In this document: piece after piece, positions 35,783 through 45,411 of the stretch
How positions within the stretch are numbered: position 1 is the first letter of the stretch
Layout of the letters: the number at the start of each line of letters is the position of its first letter
NCBI GenBank assembly: GCA_039969155.1
Contig: JBDVOJ010000099.1
Span: 17,729 to 81,728 of the forward strand
DNA: 64,000 nucleotides
From: GCA-002733465 sp039969155
GTDB taxonomy: Bacteria; Pseudomonadota; Gammaproteobacteria; Enterobacterales; Kangiellaceae
Reading direction: 5' to 3'
Translations under genes and position numbers: made by a program
Notes under the pieces: model-generated
Told to the model about the DNA's origin: nothing
The model's input: the letters and a program-made list of their open reading frames with translations, nothing else
The model's database searches: none

Positions 35783-36730
35783 ATGGAAAAGAAACTACTA
35801 ACAAGCTGTGGAAATTCAGAGACCTTGTTGCAACAAGAACCCAACAGTAAAGGCGGGGATGCGACGCAGGTAACTCTTGCTCTTACAGAGAACAAGTTAT
35901 CGCAAATTTCTGATGTAACTCGTCTAGACGAGAAACTAGGAGCCGGTGAGGTTTTTATTGTTGGGGCAGGGCCGGGCGACCATGAGTTGTTAACAGTTAA
36001 AGCATTGCGGCTACTGGAATCAGCCGACGTCGTTTTATACGACGCATTAGTTAGTAAAGAAATTTTGTCTTCAGTTAGTAAAAAAGCAGAGCTCATTCAT
36101 GTGGGAAAGCGAGCTGATCGTCATTATGTGACCCAGGAGCAAACCAATCGACTCTTAGTAAAACATGCCAAATTGGGTAAACGAGTTGTTAGATTAAAAG
36201 GCGGGGACCCGTTTATATTTGGTCGCGGAGGCGAAGAGCTTCAGGTTTTAAGAGCACATAATATCCGTTATCAAGTTGTTCCAGGGATTACGGCTGCTTC
36301 TGGTTGTGCTAGTTACGCAGGCATTCCACTGACACATAGAGATTACTCTCAAGCAGTAAAATTTGTGACAGCTCACCATAAAGATGATCGAGCGGTGAAT
36401 TGGAAAAGCCTTGCCGAGCCAGAGCAGACTTTGGTGTTTTACATGGGGCTGATGAAAAACACATTGATTTCTGAGTCATTAATTCGTCATGGGGTTAAAT
36501 CCGAGATGCCCATTGCCGTTATTGAGAATGGAACTCGACCAGAACAAAGGGTTGTAACCGGTGTGCTGGGTCAACTTGCGGATCTTGTTGATGCTCATCG
36601 GCTTAAGTCTCCCGCGTTAATTATTGTTGGAGAAGTTGCGGCACTGGCGGACGAGTTGGCTTGGTTCGGAGAACAACTAGAGCAAAAAACAAATTTTAGC
36701 AGTGCGACATCTTTAGTCGCTGCTCGTTAG
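35783..36730 (+). CDS. cobA: Uroporphyrinogen-III C-methyltransferase (SUMT, sirohaem synthesis)
   Basis: 315 residues. It methylates uroporphyrinogen III twice with SAM to precorrin-2. Motifs: VGAGPGDHELLTVKAL (60-75), VRLKGGDPFIFGRGGEE, VVPGITAASGCASYAGIPLTHR and a C-terminal PALIIVGEV. About 50 residues precede the catalytic domain; they do not resemble the dehydrogenase/ferrochelatase half of CysG, so this is a stand-alone SUMT with an unexplained N-terminal extension. Position beside cysB and cysJIH indicates a role in making sirohaem for CysI. Precorrin-2 could also feed B12, which the class II ribonucleotide reductase here needs, but no other cobalamin genes are visible. Confidence 0.94.
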   Translation: MEKKLLTSCGNSETLLQQEPNSKGGDATQVTLALTENKLSQISDVTRLDEKLGAGEVFIVGAGPGDHELLTVKALRLLESADVVLYDALVSKEILSSVSKKAELIHVGKRADRHYVTQEQTNRLLVKHAKLGKRVVRLKGGDPFIFGRGGEELQVLRAHNIRYQVVPGITAASGCASYAGIPLTHRDYSQAVKFVTAHHKDDRAVNWKSLAEPEQTLVFYMGLMKNTLISESLIRHGVKSEMPIAVIENGTRPEQRVVTGVLGQLADLVDAHRLKSPALIIVGEVAALADELAWFGEQLEQKTNFSSATSLVAAR

Positions 36731-36860
36731 TGATAAACTTGTTGGTTTTCGATATTCAATTTAATAATTTAGTTGGAAATCAAATTCATTAGTCTTAAAG
36801 TAACCGCTAAAAACGCTAAATAGGTAAACACTTTTAATTAAAACATATCAAGGCAAAATT

Positions 36861-37799
36861 ATGATCCATAACTCTATATTAAGTACCATCGGTAATACCC
36901 CAATAATTAAGATTAACAGGCTCGCTCCGTCACATGTTAATATGTATGTTAAAGCCGAGTACTTTAACCCACTAGCGTCAGTTAAAGATCGACTTGCGTT
37001 TGCGATTATTAATGATGCCGAGCAGAAAGGACTTCTAAAGCCTGGACAAACAGTGGTAGAAGCTACTTCTGGCAACACAGGGATTGCGTTAGCGATGGTA
37101 TGTGCAGCAAAGGGATATCCATTTGTTGCGGTGATGACTGAAACGTTTTCGGTAGAACGAAGGAAAGTGATGCGAGCTTTGGGCGCTAAGGTTGTGCTTA
37201 CTCCGGCCGCTGAGCGAGGAACTGGAATGGTCAATGTCGCTGCAGAGTTGGCGGAGAAGAATGGCTGGTTTTTGGCTAGCCAGTTTGATAATCAAGCTAA
37301 TCCAGAATACCACAGAAATACAACGGCCCCTGAAATCTTAAGAGACTTTGCCGGATTACAGCTTGATTATTTTGTTAGTGGCTATGGTACTGGCGGAACC
37401 ATTACGGGGGTTGGCGAAGTATTGAAAGCAGCGAGACCAAAGATTAAGGTGATAGCTACGGAGCCAGAAGGCGCCGCTCTATTGAAGGGCAATGATTGGC
37501 AACCACATAAAATTCAAGGGTGGACCCCTGATTTTGTCGCGTCGGTTCTAAATAGAGATGTTATCGATAAAATCTTGCCTGTGACAGATTTAGAAGCACG
37601 TGATACTTCTTTAGCACTTGCTTCTAACGAGGGGATTTTCTGTGGTATTTCCGCGGGAGGGACTTTTGCAGCGGCCCTACAGGTAGCAGAATCTGCGCCG
37701 GAAGGTTCAACCATTTTAGCGATGTTGCCAGATACAGGTGAACGATATTTAAGCACTTTTCTTTTTGATGATATCAATGAAGGCTCAGATGAGCTTTAG
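36861..37799 (+). CDS. cysK: Cysteine synthase (O-acetylserine sulfhydrylase)
   Basis: 312 residues, PLP fold type II. It makes cysteine from O-acetylserine and sulfide. PLP lysine is Lys42 in NPLASVKDR. The substrate loop is TSGNTG (69-74) and the phosphate loop GTGGTITG. HKIQGWTPDF and SAGGTFAAAL are also family motifs, and the end is DTGERYLST. Whether it is the CysK or CysM isozyme is uncertain by eye; length and the ERYLST end lean to CysK. It completes the sulfide-assimilation set begun by cysJIH. Confidence 0.88.
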   Translation: MIHNSILSTIGNTPIIKINRLAPSHVNMYVKAEYFNPLASVKDRLAFAIINDAEQKGLLKPGQTVVEATSGNTGIALAMVCAAKGYPFVAVMTETFSVERRKVMRALGAKVVLTPAAERGTGMVNVAAELAEKNGWFLASQFDNQANPEYHRNTTAPEILRDFAGLQLDYFVSGYGTGGTITGVGEVLKAARPKIKVIATEPEGAALLKGNDWQPHKIQGWTPDFVASVLNRDVIDKILPVTDLEARDTSLALASNEGIFCGISAGGTFAAALQVAESAPEGSTILAMLPDTGERYLSTFLFDDINEGSDEL

Positions 37800-37934
37800 A
37801 CATTTTTGTCAAAGCGAGCTACCAAAGGATTACCAACAAGTCAGCCTAGAAAGCGATAAATACAGAGTTATCTCTTGCTTCTTTTGAAGTAAAGGGATAA
37901 CTTTTGTTACTTTCATATAACAAGAGCTTTCTAA

Positions 37935-38312
37935 ATGATCGAAAAATGGCATGCAATTATAGAGTCTCGTGACCCTTCTCTTTTGGATTCGTTACTTGCT
38001 GATAATGTAGTTTTACACTCCCCCGTAGTGCACTCGTTGATTGAAGGCAAAAAGCTTGTCAGTCTATACTTAAACGCGGCTTTTCATACTTTCCTGAATG
38101 AGTCATTCCACTATGTCAGAAAGCTCGATTGCCATCCTGACCATGTTTTAGAGTTTCAACTTGAGTTAGATGGAATTTTCGTTAATGGTGTCGATATGAT
38201 CCGGTTTAATGAGCAAGGACAAATTATCGATTTCAAAGTGATGGTGCGACCTCTAAAAGGTCTCAATGTGATCCATCAAAAAATGGGGCAAATGCTAGAC
38301 AAACTAAGCTAG
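37935..38312 (+). CDS. NTF2-like / SnoaL-like domain protein
   Basis: 125 residues. The opening WHAIIESRDPSLLDSLLADNVVLHSPV and the end FNEQGQIIDFKVMVRPL are typical of the NTF2-like cone fold. The members range from isomerases to binding proteins, so function cannot be deduced. No signal peptide. Lies alone between cysK and the ABC-F gene with gaps of 135 and 131 bp. Confidence 0.8.
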   Translation: MIEKWHAIIESRDPSLLDSLLADNVVLHSPVVHSLIEGKKLVSLYLNAAFHTFLNESFHYVRKLDCHPDHVLEFQLELDGIFVNGVDMIRFNEQGQIIDFKVMVRPLKGLNVIHQKMGQMLDKLS

Positions 38313-38443
38313 ATTTTTCTACTAGCTAATATTGAGAGAGTGTTGCTAGCCTTTTTCCTCTATCTGCAAGGCTGTATGCAAGATTTCTTAAGACTTTTTT
38401 GTTAATATGACGCTCCAATTAATCTCGGTCAAAATTATCCTCT

Positions 38444-40336
38444 ATGTCTTTAATTCGAGGTGACAACCTTAGCTTGGCTTATGGCCCCCAGATCTTGCTC
38501 GATCATGCTTCATTTGTTGTCGAAGAAAATCAAAAAATATGTCTGATTGGACGTAATGGTACTGGTAAATCGACGTTACTAAAGTTAATCAGTGGTGAAG
38601 TAAAACCCGATGATGGTTTAATTAATAGATCCCGACATCACCGGGTGGGCTTTTTACCGCAAGCACTACCAGAGAAAACAGAGCACACCATAAGACAATT
38701 TGTTGAATCTGGTTTACAGGCTATTAAAGATGCTGTCGACGAATATCAAGAGCTCATCGTTAAAGATCACCTATCACCTAAACTGGAATCTCTTGAAGAA
38801 TTGATTAACGCACATGATGGTTGGACGGTCGATCAGCGTGTTGAACAAACCTTGTCGCGATTGTCATTAGATGGCAACCTAAAAATGTCCACGTTATCCG
38901 GTGGTTGGCGAAGACGAGCGGCTCTAGCCAAAGCGCTTGTTCAGGAACCCGACTTGTTGATTCTCGACGAGCCTACCAATCATCTCGATCTTTCTAGTAT
39001 CCAATGGTTAGAGGAACAACTGTTAAAGTTTAATGGTGCCTTATTGTTTGTGTCTCATGACAGACACTTTGTCAATAAAGTCTCCGACACCATCATGGAG
39101 CTCGACCGTGGTCATTTGAGACTCTACCCTGGGAACTATTCGGCCTATTTAGAACTTAAGGCTCAACAGTTAAAAGATGAAGAAAAGTCCAACTCTGAAT
39201 TTGATAAGCGACTCGCTAATGAAGAAAAGTGGATTCGACAAGGGATCAAAGCTCGACGAACTAGAAACGAGGGACGGGTTAGGGCACTCAAAAAGATGCG
39301 GCAAGAGCACGCGGCTAGGCGCAACGTTATTGGTAATAGTAATTTTAAAGCCAGCATCGCAAAACAGGGCAGTAAGATAGTCGCAACCATGGAAAATATT
39401 CAGGTGGGTTATGACAAGCCGCTGACAATGCCACTCAATTACATTATTCAAAAAGGCGATAAAATCGGGGTGTTAGGTAATAATGGTTGTGGCAAAACCA
39501 CCTTTATCAAGACTTTGCTAGGCAAAATTCCACCGTTCAAGGGGGAGTTTTCAGCCAGCGAAAATATTGAAGTAGCCTATTTCGACCAATTACGCGATGG
39601 TATCGACTTGCAAAAGACCGTTTCTGACAATCTGACTGATGGTAAAGATTTTGTCATTGTCGATGGCCAACAGAGACATGTCATAAGCTACATGGCCGAC
39701 TTTAACTTTACCCCTGATAGAGTGCGCGCCCCAGCCCATTCATTATCGGGTGGAGAAATAAATCGGTTACTCTTAGCAAAGCTATTTACTCGCGCTGCCA
39801 ATTTATTTGTTCTCGATGAGCCTACTAATGACCTTGACGTTGAAACACTAGAAATACTTGAACAAATGCTGGTCGAGATAACTGCGACGGTTTTAATTAT
39901 CAGTCATGATAGAGTATTTTTGGATAACTGTTGCTCAGAGTTGTTAGTTTTCGATGACCAATTACCACCTGCCAATACGGCTGAAGGGCTATTTCAAATA
40001 ATTGAAATTACTGGAGGCTACCAGGACTGGAAGAATTATTTTGAGCAGCACTTGCCAAAGGAAGTGAAGTCGAAGAATAAACCGGCCAGTCAACCGGCTA
40101 GCGCTAAAAAAGCTAAAAAGCTTTCGTATAAGGATCAGCGCCGATTGGATGAATTGCCAGCTATTATCGAAAAATTGGAACAACAAGTGGCAAATTTTGA
40201 ATCGGAAATGGCTCAACCTGAGTTCTATCAAGATGCTAAACTATCGGCCGAGAAACTAGCTGAGTTTGATACGGTTAAGAGTCAACTGGATAATGCTTAC
40301 GCTGAATGGGATGAGCTAGAAGCAATGAAAGAATAA
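38444..40336 (+). CDS. uup: ABC-F ATPase, Uup type
   Basis: 630 residues, two ABC domains on one chain without membrane segments. First ABC: Walker A GRNGTGKS (36-43), signature LSGGWRRRAALAKAL, Walker B/D-loop LILDEPTNHLDL. Second ABC: GNNGCGKT, LSGGEINRLLLAKLF, VLDEPTNDLDV. An arm/linker rich in Arg and Lys lies between them. The C-terminal charged segment (KKLSYKDQRRLDELP onward) is a coiled-coil domain characteristic of Uup, which binds branched DNA and ribosomes. ABC-F proteins act on ribosomes, and Uup also affects transposon excision. Confidence 0.9.
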   Translation: MSLIRGDNLSLAYGPQILLDHASFVVEENQKICLIGRNGTGKSTLLKLISGEVKPDDGLINRSRHHRVGFLPQALPEKTEHTIRQFVESGLQAIKDAVDEYQELIVKDHLSPKLESLEELINAHDGWTVDQRVEQTLSRLSLDGNLKMSTLSGGWRRRAALAKALVQEPDLLILDEPTNHLDLSSIQWLEEQLLKFNGALLFVSHDRHFVNKVSDTIMELDRGHLRLYPGNYSAYLELKAQQLKDEEKSNSEFDKRLANEEKWIRQGIKARRTRNEGRVRALKKMRQEHAARRNVIGNSNFKASIAKQGSKIVATMENIQVGYDKPLTMPLNYIIQKGDKIGVLGNNGCGKTTFIKTLLGKIPPFKGEFSASENIEVAYFDQLRDGIDLQKTVSDNLTDGKDFVIVDGQQRHVISYMADFNFTPDRVRAPAHSLSGGEINRLLLAKLFTRAANLFVLDEPTNDLDVETLEILEQMLVEITATVLIISHDRVFLDNCCSELLVFDDQLPPANTAEGLFQIIEITGGYQDWKNYFEQHLPKEVKSKNKPASQPASAKKAKKLSYKDQRRLDELPAIIEKLEQQVANFESEMAQPEFYQDAKLSAEKLAEFDTVKSQLDNAYAEWDELEAMKE

Positions 40337-40402
40337 CTCTGGATTTGTTGGCACAATCAGGATTAAAAGTTAACAATACACAGATTAAAATGGTGAATCA
40401 GA

Positions 40403-41395
40403 ATGAAATTTGCAAGTTTAAAAAATAATACTCGTGATGGTCAGTTAGTTGTCGTTGATAGGGCGTTAAACAAGGCGATTGCGATCCCAGAAATAGCCAG
40501 TACACTGCAACAATTGTTAGACAATTGGAGTGAATTGGCTCCGAAAGCGTTGGTTATCTACCAGCAACTAAATGAGGGTAAGCTGGAAAACACTCTCGAT
40601 TTTAATCAAGAGCAATGCGAATCGCCTTTACCTCGAGCTTTTCAATGGGCCGATGGAAGTGCTTATGTGAATCACGTAGAGCTAGTTCGTAAAGCTAGAA
40701 ATGCGGAGATGCCAGAGACTTTCTGGACCGATCCTCTAATGTATCAAGGCGGAAGTGATGCTTTTCTTGGTCCACGCGATAACATCAGTATTGAATCTAC
40801 TGAATATGGTATCGATATGGAATCAGAGGTGGCGGTAATAGTGGATGATACTCCGATGGCCGCTACCCCAGAACAAGCCGCAGACAAAATAAGATTAGTA
40901 ATGCTTGTGAATGATGTTTCGCTTCGAAATTTAATTCCGGGGGAACTCGCTAAGGGGTTTGGTTTTTTCCAAAGCAAACCTTCAAGTGCTTTTTCTCCAG
41001 TGGCTGTGACCCCCGACGAATTGGGAGACAGTTGGGATGGTAAGAAACTTCACCTTCCGCTAGTGACTCATTTAAACGGAGAGTTGTTTGGTGAGCCAAA
41101 TTGTGGCGTTGATATGACTTTTGACTTTCCAACTATTGTTGCTCATGCTGCTAAAACTAGACCGCTTGGGGCGGGAGCCATTATCGGTTCAGGTACTATT
41201 TCTAACGTGGATCGCAGCTCAGGTTCTAGCTGTTTAGCCGAGAAAAGAATGTTAGAGATTGTTGAATCAGGAAAACCTCAAACTCCATTTATGCAATTTG
41301 GTGACCGAGTAAAGATTGAAATGTTCGATGAGCAGGGAGAATCAATATTTGGTGCCATTGATCAAGAAGTTGAGCAATACCACCCTGAGGCATAA
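40403..41395 (+). CDS. Fumarylacetoacetate hydrolase family protein
   Basis: 330 residues. The C-terminal FAH fold is visible with ESEVAVIVDD (metal-binding Glu), MLVNDVSLRN, FGFFQSKPSSAFSPVAV and GAGAIIGSGTISN. It probably hydrolyses fumarylacetoacetate to fumarate and acetoacetate, the last step of tyrosine degradation. The next gene is maleylacetoacetate isomerase, which supports this substrate. The upstream dioxygenases (hppD, hmgA) are not in the window. Confidence 0.9.
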   Translation: MKFASLKNNTRDGQLVVVDRALNKAIAIPEIASTLQQLLDNWSELAPKALVIYQQLNEGKLENTLDFNQEQCESPLPRAFQWADGSAYVNHVELVRKARNAEMPETFWTDPLMYQGGSDAFLGPRDNISIESTEYGIDMESEVAVIVDDTPMAATPEQAADKIRLVMLVNDVSLRNLIPGELAKGFGFFQSKPSSAFSPVAVTPDELGDSWDGKKLHLPLVTHLNGELFGEPNCGVDMTFDFPTIVAHAAKTRPLGAGAIIGSGTISNVDRSSGSSCLAEKRMLEIVESGKPQTPFMQFGDRVKIEMFDEQGESIFGAIDQEVEQYHPEA

Positions 41396-41444
41396 GCTTA
41401 AACAATCGATATAACAATAAACAAAAAACGAATATGAGGTTTGC

Positions 41445-42092
41445 ATGATTAAACTATACGGGTATTGGCGTTCAACGGCAGCTTATAGAGTGAGAATGGC
41501 ACTTAATCTAAAGCAGATCTCTTATTCACAAGTGTCAGTAAATTTAGTTAAAGATGGTGGTGAGCAACACAAGCCAGAGTATAGAGCAGTCAATCCACAA
41601 GGCTTAGTTCCTACTCTGGTCGATGGTAATATAGAAATTGGTCAATCGTTGGCAATTTTGGAGTACTTAGAAGAGCGATATACTCAAGTACCACTTTTGC
41701 CAGAAAAACCCTTCATGAGGGCGACCGTAAGGCAACTCGCAAATACCATAGCTTGTGATGTCCACCCATTAAACAACCTGAGGGTGTTGCAATATTTATC
41801 TAATGAGTTAGGAGTAGCAGACGCAGACAAAACAAAGTGGTATCATCACTGGCTATTTTTGGGGTTTAGCGCGTTTGAAAAAACACTTCAAAAGCACCAG
41901 TTTGATGGGCCATATTCAATCGGTACGGAACTATCTATGGCTGATGCTTGTCTTATTCCTCAGATCTATAATGCAAATCGTTTCGAGTATCCAATGGATA
42001 ACCATCCACTGCTACAACGAATCAACGAAAACTGCCTAAAGCTAACTCGAGTCCAAGATGCGGCTCCCGAAAGCCAACCGGATGCAAGATAG
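41445..42092 (+). CDS. maiA: Maleylacetoacetate isomerase (zeta-class GST)
   Basis: 215 residues. It isomerises maleylacetoacetate to fumarylacetoacetate with glutathione. The active-site region YGYWRSTAAYRVRMALNLK (5-23) corresponds to the SSCxWRVRIAL motif of GSTZ, here with STA in place of SSC. NPQGLVPTLVDG, QSLAILEYLEE and the C-terminal SMADACLIPQIYNANRFE follow. 49 bp after the FAH gene. The Cys of SSC is not strictly required for catalysis in the family, so activity is plausible. Confidence 0.88.
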   Translation: MIKLYGYWRSTAAYRVRMALNLKQISYSQVSVNLVKDGGEQHKPEYRAVNPQGLVPTLVDGNIEIGQSLAILEYLEERYTQVPLLPEKPFMRATVRQLANTIACDVHPLNNLRVLQYLSNELGVADADKTKWYHHWLFLGFSAFEKTLQKHQFDGPYSIGTELSMADACLIPQIYNANRFEYPMDNHPLLQRINENCLKLTRVQDAAPESQPDAR

Positions 42093-42153
42093 GGTTAACA
42101 TAGGCCTTCATTGGTTAACTAAAAAACTAGAATTCAAAGAAGTAGAAATATTT

Positions 42154-43458
42154 ATGTCAAAAATTTTAAGTAAATTTAAGCTCGCTAGCACGGCGGTGTT
42201 GATTAGTTCCATCGCCGGCGCGAGTTCAAGTTTAGCTGCCAACTATTATCAAGTAATCGATTTAGGAACTTTGGAAGGAAACACCAGTGAAGCTTTCGCA
42301 GTTAACGATAACAATTCTGTGGTAGGTGTTTCTAACGGGACAGGCTTCATAAGTCATGCCTATGTTTATCGAGACACTACTCAAGAATTAGTCGATTTAG
42401 GCCACTTGGACTTTGCTAATGCGATAGAGTCTGGGAGAAGTGCTGCTTTTGGAATAGTTGGTAATACCGCAGTCGGATATTCAAAGAAGAACGCACAGGT
42501 CGGAGTTGATAGTGAAGGAAATGCGATTATCTCCGAGGTGGACTTTGGAGTCTACTTTGATATAGGTTCGTTGACGATAAATGAAATACCTCAATTTAAT
42601 ACTGAAGCAGCAACAGATACAAACGCGGTGGCTATTAACGAATCTCAGTTGATCGTGGGAACAACCAAAGTTGATCCGCCAGATGATACTAATTCTGCAG
42701 GTGAGCCACTAACTTTGTTTTATGAGAGAGGTTATATTTATGATATCAACACACAAGAATACTTTATAATTGAACCTATACAACCGACTCAATTAAATCA
42801 ATTTGTCGTTATGAGAGATATTAATGATAGTGGTATAGCTGTAGGTATCTCCAGTGTATTGGTTAATGAAAGAAATGAGTTGAATATCTTATTAGTAAAT
42901 GCGTCAGCGCCTACTTCAGTTGAGGCCGTTAATATCTTTGGAGGGCAAGCGAATTATGCTTGGGCAATAAATAACTCGGGTTTCGTAGTGGGTAAAGCCA
43001 CTCTTGAGGGTAGCCTAACAGAACAAGCATTCTTATACGATTCTGAAACAAAAGTAGTAACTGAACTTGGTTATTTAAATGAAAGCTTCAAAGCCTCTGA
43101 GGCAATTGATATCAATGAGAGTAATCAAATTGTCGGTCGTTCGAGATTTCAAAATTCCCCAGCTGTTTTTCACGCGTTTTTGTACGAAGACGGGGAAATG
43201 AAAGATCTTAACAAACTTATTGCTTGTGATAGCGGTTGGGTTTTGAATGAAGCTCGAGGCATAAACGATGCTCCCGGTGGCGCTGTTATTGTAGGTTCAG
43301 GAGTTATTAATGGAGAAAAACACGCATTTATGCTTAAACCTTTAGAAGGCACTGCACCGAGCTGTGAAGTAGAAGAAGAAAAAAGTGGAAGTGGTTCTCT
43401 ACCTTTCATTAGTTTAGTCGGGTTGTTGTTGTTAGGATTTCGAAGAGCTCGTGTTTAA
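42154..43458 (+). CDS. DUF3466/HAF-repeat secreted protein with GlyGly-CTERM-like sorting tail
   Basis: 434 residues from the ATG at 42154, which begins a signal peptide MSKILSKFKLASTAVLISS ending near SLAANYYQ. The upstream in-frame ATG at 42058 lies inside maiA and is rejected. Several HAF-type repeats are seen, each with a pattern like AFAVNDNNSVVG ... HAYVY, AWAINNSGFVVG ... AFLYD, AIDINESNQIVG ... HAFLYE. The tail has a Gly/Ser patch, a hydrophobic helix and Arg end (SGSGSLPFISLVGLLLLGF then RRAR). This resembles the GlyGly-CTERM signal processed by rhombosortase for surface or secreted proteins. The function is unknown. Confidence 0.85.
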   Translation: MSKILSKFKLASTAVLISSIAGASSSLAANYYQVIDLGTLEGNTSEAFAVNDNNSVVGVSNGTGFISHAYVYRDTTQELVDLGHLDFANAIESGRSAAFGIVGNTAVGYSKKNAQVGVDSEGNAIISEVDFGVYFDIGSLTINEIPQFNTEAATDTNAVAINESQLIVGTTKVDPPDDTNSAGEPLTLFYERGYIYDINTQEYFIIEPIQPTQLNQFVVMRDINDSGIAVGISSVLVNERNELNILLVNASAPTSVEAVNIFGGQANYAWAINNSGFVVGKATLEGSLTEQAFLYDSETKVVTELGYLNESFKASEAIDINESNQIVGRSRFQNSPAVFHAFLYEDGEMKDLNKLIACDSGWVLNEARGINDAPGGAVIVGSGVINGEKHAFMLKPLEGTAPSCEVEEEKSGSGSLPFISLVGLLLLGFRRARV

Positions 43459-43464
43459 CACGAG
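43448..43464 (+). other. Small hairpin spanning the stop codon of the HAF-repeat gene
   Basis: 7-bp stem CTCGTGT / ACACGAG with loop TTA, followed by TCTTTT. It straddles the stop codon and precedes the main terminator by 15 bp; it may be a weak accessory terminator. Confidence 0.4.
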
Positions 43465-43478
43465 TCTTTTAAACCGAT

Positions 43479-43507
43479 AAAAAAAGCTCCAATAGGAGCT
43501 TTTTTTT
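43479..43507. terminator. Bidirectional terminator, HAF-repeat gene / ETF-QO
   Basis: Stem AAAAAAGCTCC / GGAGCTTTTTT around AATA (43479-43490 with 43495-43506), flanked by A- and T-runs, between convergent genes. Confidence 0.9.
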
Positions 43508-43530
43508 TGGAAAGGTTTTAAGTCTTTAAA

Positions 43531-45201
43531 TTACATATTTGGATAATTAGGTCCCCCCGCACCTTCGGGAGTTACCCACGTAATATTTTGGTTAGGGTCC
43601 TTTATATCGCAAGTTTTACAGTGGACGCAGTTTTGAGCATTGATTTGAAATCGAGGGTTACTACCATCATCTTCTTTGATGACTTCGTAAACACCTGCTG
43701 GACAATACCTTTGTGCAGGTTCGTCGAAATCCGGTAAATTGACTGCGATCGGAATACTGGGGTCCGCCAGCTTAAGATGTACCGGTTGATCTTCTTCATG
43801 ATTGGTATTTGAAATGAATACAGAACTCAATTTATCAAATGATAAAACGCCATCCGGCTTCGGATAATTAATTGGTTTGCACTCCGACGCTTTTTTTAGT
43901 TGAGCGTGATCTGCCTTTGGATCACTTAAGGTCCAAGGGAGTATGCCATTGAAGATATTGATATCGAAGAAGCAGTAAGCAGAGCCTAGCATGTTACCCC
44001 AGCGATGTTGGGCAGGGCCAAAGTTTCTTTGCATATGTAGCTCTTTCCATGCCCAAGAATTCTGATAGTTTACAGTAAACTGATTTAACTCTGATGTTGG
44101 GTTTTCGGAGTTTAGTGCTTCAAAAATAGTTTCCGCTGCAATAATTCCAGACTTCATTGCAGTATGTGAACCTTTGATTTTTGCAAAATTCAAAGTCCCA
44201 GCGTCGTCTCCAATTAACAAACCACCAGGAAACACCATTTTTGGTTGAGATTGAATGCCACCTTTTGTAATGGCTCGTGCACCATAGGAAATCCGTTCGC
44301 CACCCTTTAAATATTGGCTAATTTTAGGGTGATGTTTATATCGTTGGAATTCGTCAAACGGGCTTACGTGCGGGTTGGTATAAGATAAGTCTACAATAAA
44401 ACCCACCGCGACTTGATTGTCTTCAATGTGATATAAAAATCCGCCACCGTGGCTTTTGGATTCAGAAACAGGCCAGCCAGCGCTGTGAACAACTTTCCCC
44501 TGGTGATGCTGTTCCGCAGGAATTTTCCAGATTTCCTTTATACCTAACCCGTAATGTTGAGGTTCCTTTCCTTTATCAAGTTGAAATTTGTTTATCAATT
44601 GCTTACCAATATGGCCACGACAACCCTCGGCAAAAACGGTGTATCTAGCATGTAGCTCCATTCCGGGCATGTAGCCATCTTTTTGCGAACCATTCTCCGC
44701 AAGTCCCATATCGCCAGTGATAATGCCCTTAACTTGACCATTTTCGTCAATTAATGCTTCACTAGCCGTAAATCCGGGAAAAATTTCGACACCAAGCGCT
44801 TCCGCTTTTTCAGCAAGCCAGCGACATAGGTTGCCAAGGCTGATGATATAGTTGCCATGGTTATGCATCGTTTTTGGAACAGCAAAGTTGGGGATCTTTA
44901 TCGCCGACTCTGCAGAGCGCATCAGATAAACGTCATCACCAGTCACTTCAACATTGACCGGCGCACCTTGTTCTTTCCAATCCGGGAATAGCTCAGCAAG
45001 CGCTTTGGTTTCGAATACTGCACCCGAAAGTATATGGGCACCAACCTCAGAACCTTTTTCTACCACACATATTGTTGTTTCTTTTTGCTGCTCTTGAGCT
45101 AGTTGAGCTAGTTTGATTGCTGTAGACAATCCTGAAGGGCCTGCTCCAACAACAACAACGTCAAACTCCATCGATTCACGTTCTACCGCAGTATTTTCCA
45201 T
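43531..45201 (-). CDS. Electron transfer flavoprotein-ubiquinone oxidoreductase
   Basis: 556 residues, normal length. ETF-QO takes electrons from reduced ETF and passes them to ubiquinone at the inner membrane. FAD-binding GAGPSG (19-24) at the N-terminus. The C-terminal 4Fe-4S domain has CPAGVYEV and CVHCKTCDIKDP. The end GGPNYPNM is a family hallmark. The start ATG (45201) is preceded by a GGAG RBS. It is divergent from etfBA across a 210-bp region, so the two units may share control. Confidence 0.96.
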   Translation of the reverse strand: MENTAVERESMEFDVVVVGAGPSGLSTAIKLAQLAQEQQKETTICVVEKGSEVGAHILSGAVFETKALAELFPDWKEQGAPVNVEVTGDDVYLMRSAESAIKIPNFAVPKTMHNHGNYIISLGNLCRWLAEKAEALGVEIFPGFTASEALIDENGQVKGIITGDMGLAENGSQKDGYMPGMELHARYTVFAEGCRGHIGKQLINKFQLDKGKEPQHYGLGIKEIWKIPAEQHHQGKVVHSAGWPVSESKSHGGGFLYHIEDNQVAVGFIVDLSYTNPHVSPFDEFQRYKHHPKISQYLKGGERISYGARAITKGGIQSQPKMVFPGGLLIGDDAGTLNFAKIKGSHTAMKSGIIAAETIFEALNSENPTSELNQFTVNYQNSWAWKELHMQRNFGPAQHRWGNMLGSAYCFFDINIFNGILPWTLSDPKADHAQLKKASECKPINYPKPDGVLSFDKLSSVFISNTNHEEDQPVHLKLADPSIPIAVNLPDFDEPAQRYCPAGVYEVIKEDDGSNPRFQINAQNCVHCKTCDIKDPNQNITWVTPEGAGGPNYPNM

Positions 45202-45411
45202 CTTAGATGCTCCAAACTTTAAAAGAATTATTCTAGCCTAAATACCTGATTCACTGTTATCGTATTTTTATATAGGAGGTATAGCCGTAAAGTGCTGCAT
45301 TATACCCGATTTTTGTTGACGTTAAACGCATAAAACGGCAAGATCTCGCTACTTTGCAAAAGTCTCATATTTTCGAATTTAATTAACACAAGTCTAGATA
45401 CAGGTGTCTCA

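Noticed and set aside
42058..42153. Upstream start for the HAF-repeat protein within maiA
   Set aside because: Would place 32 residues before a clear signal peptide that begins at the ATG at 42154.
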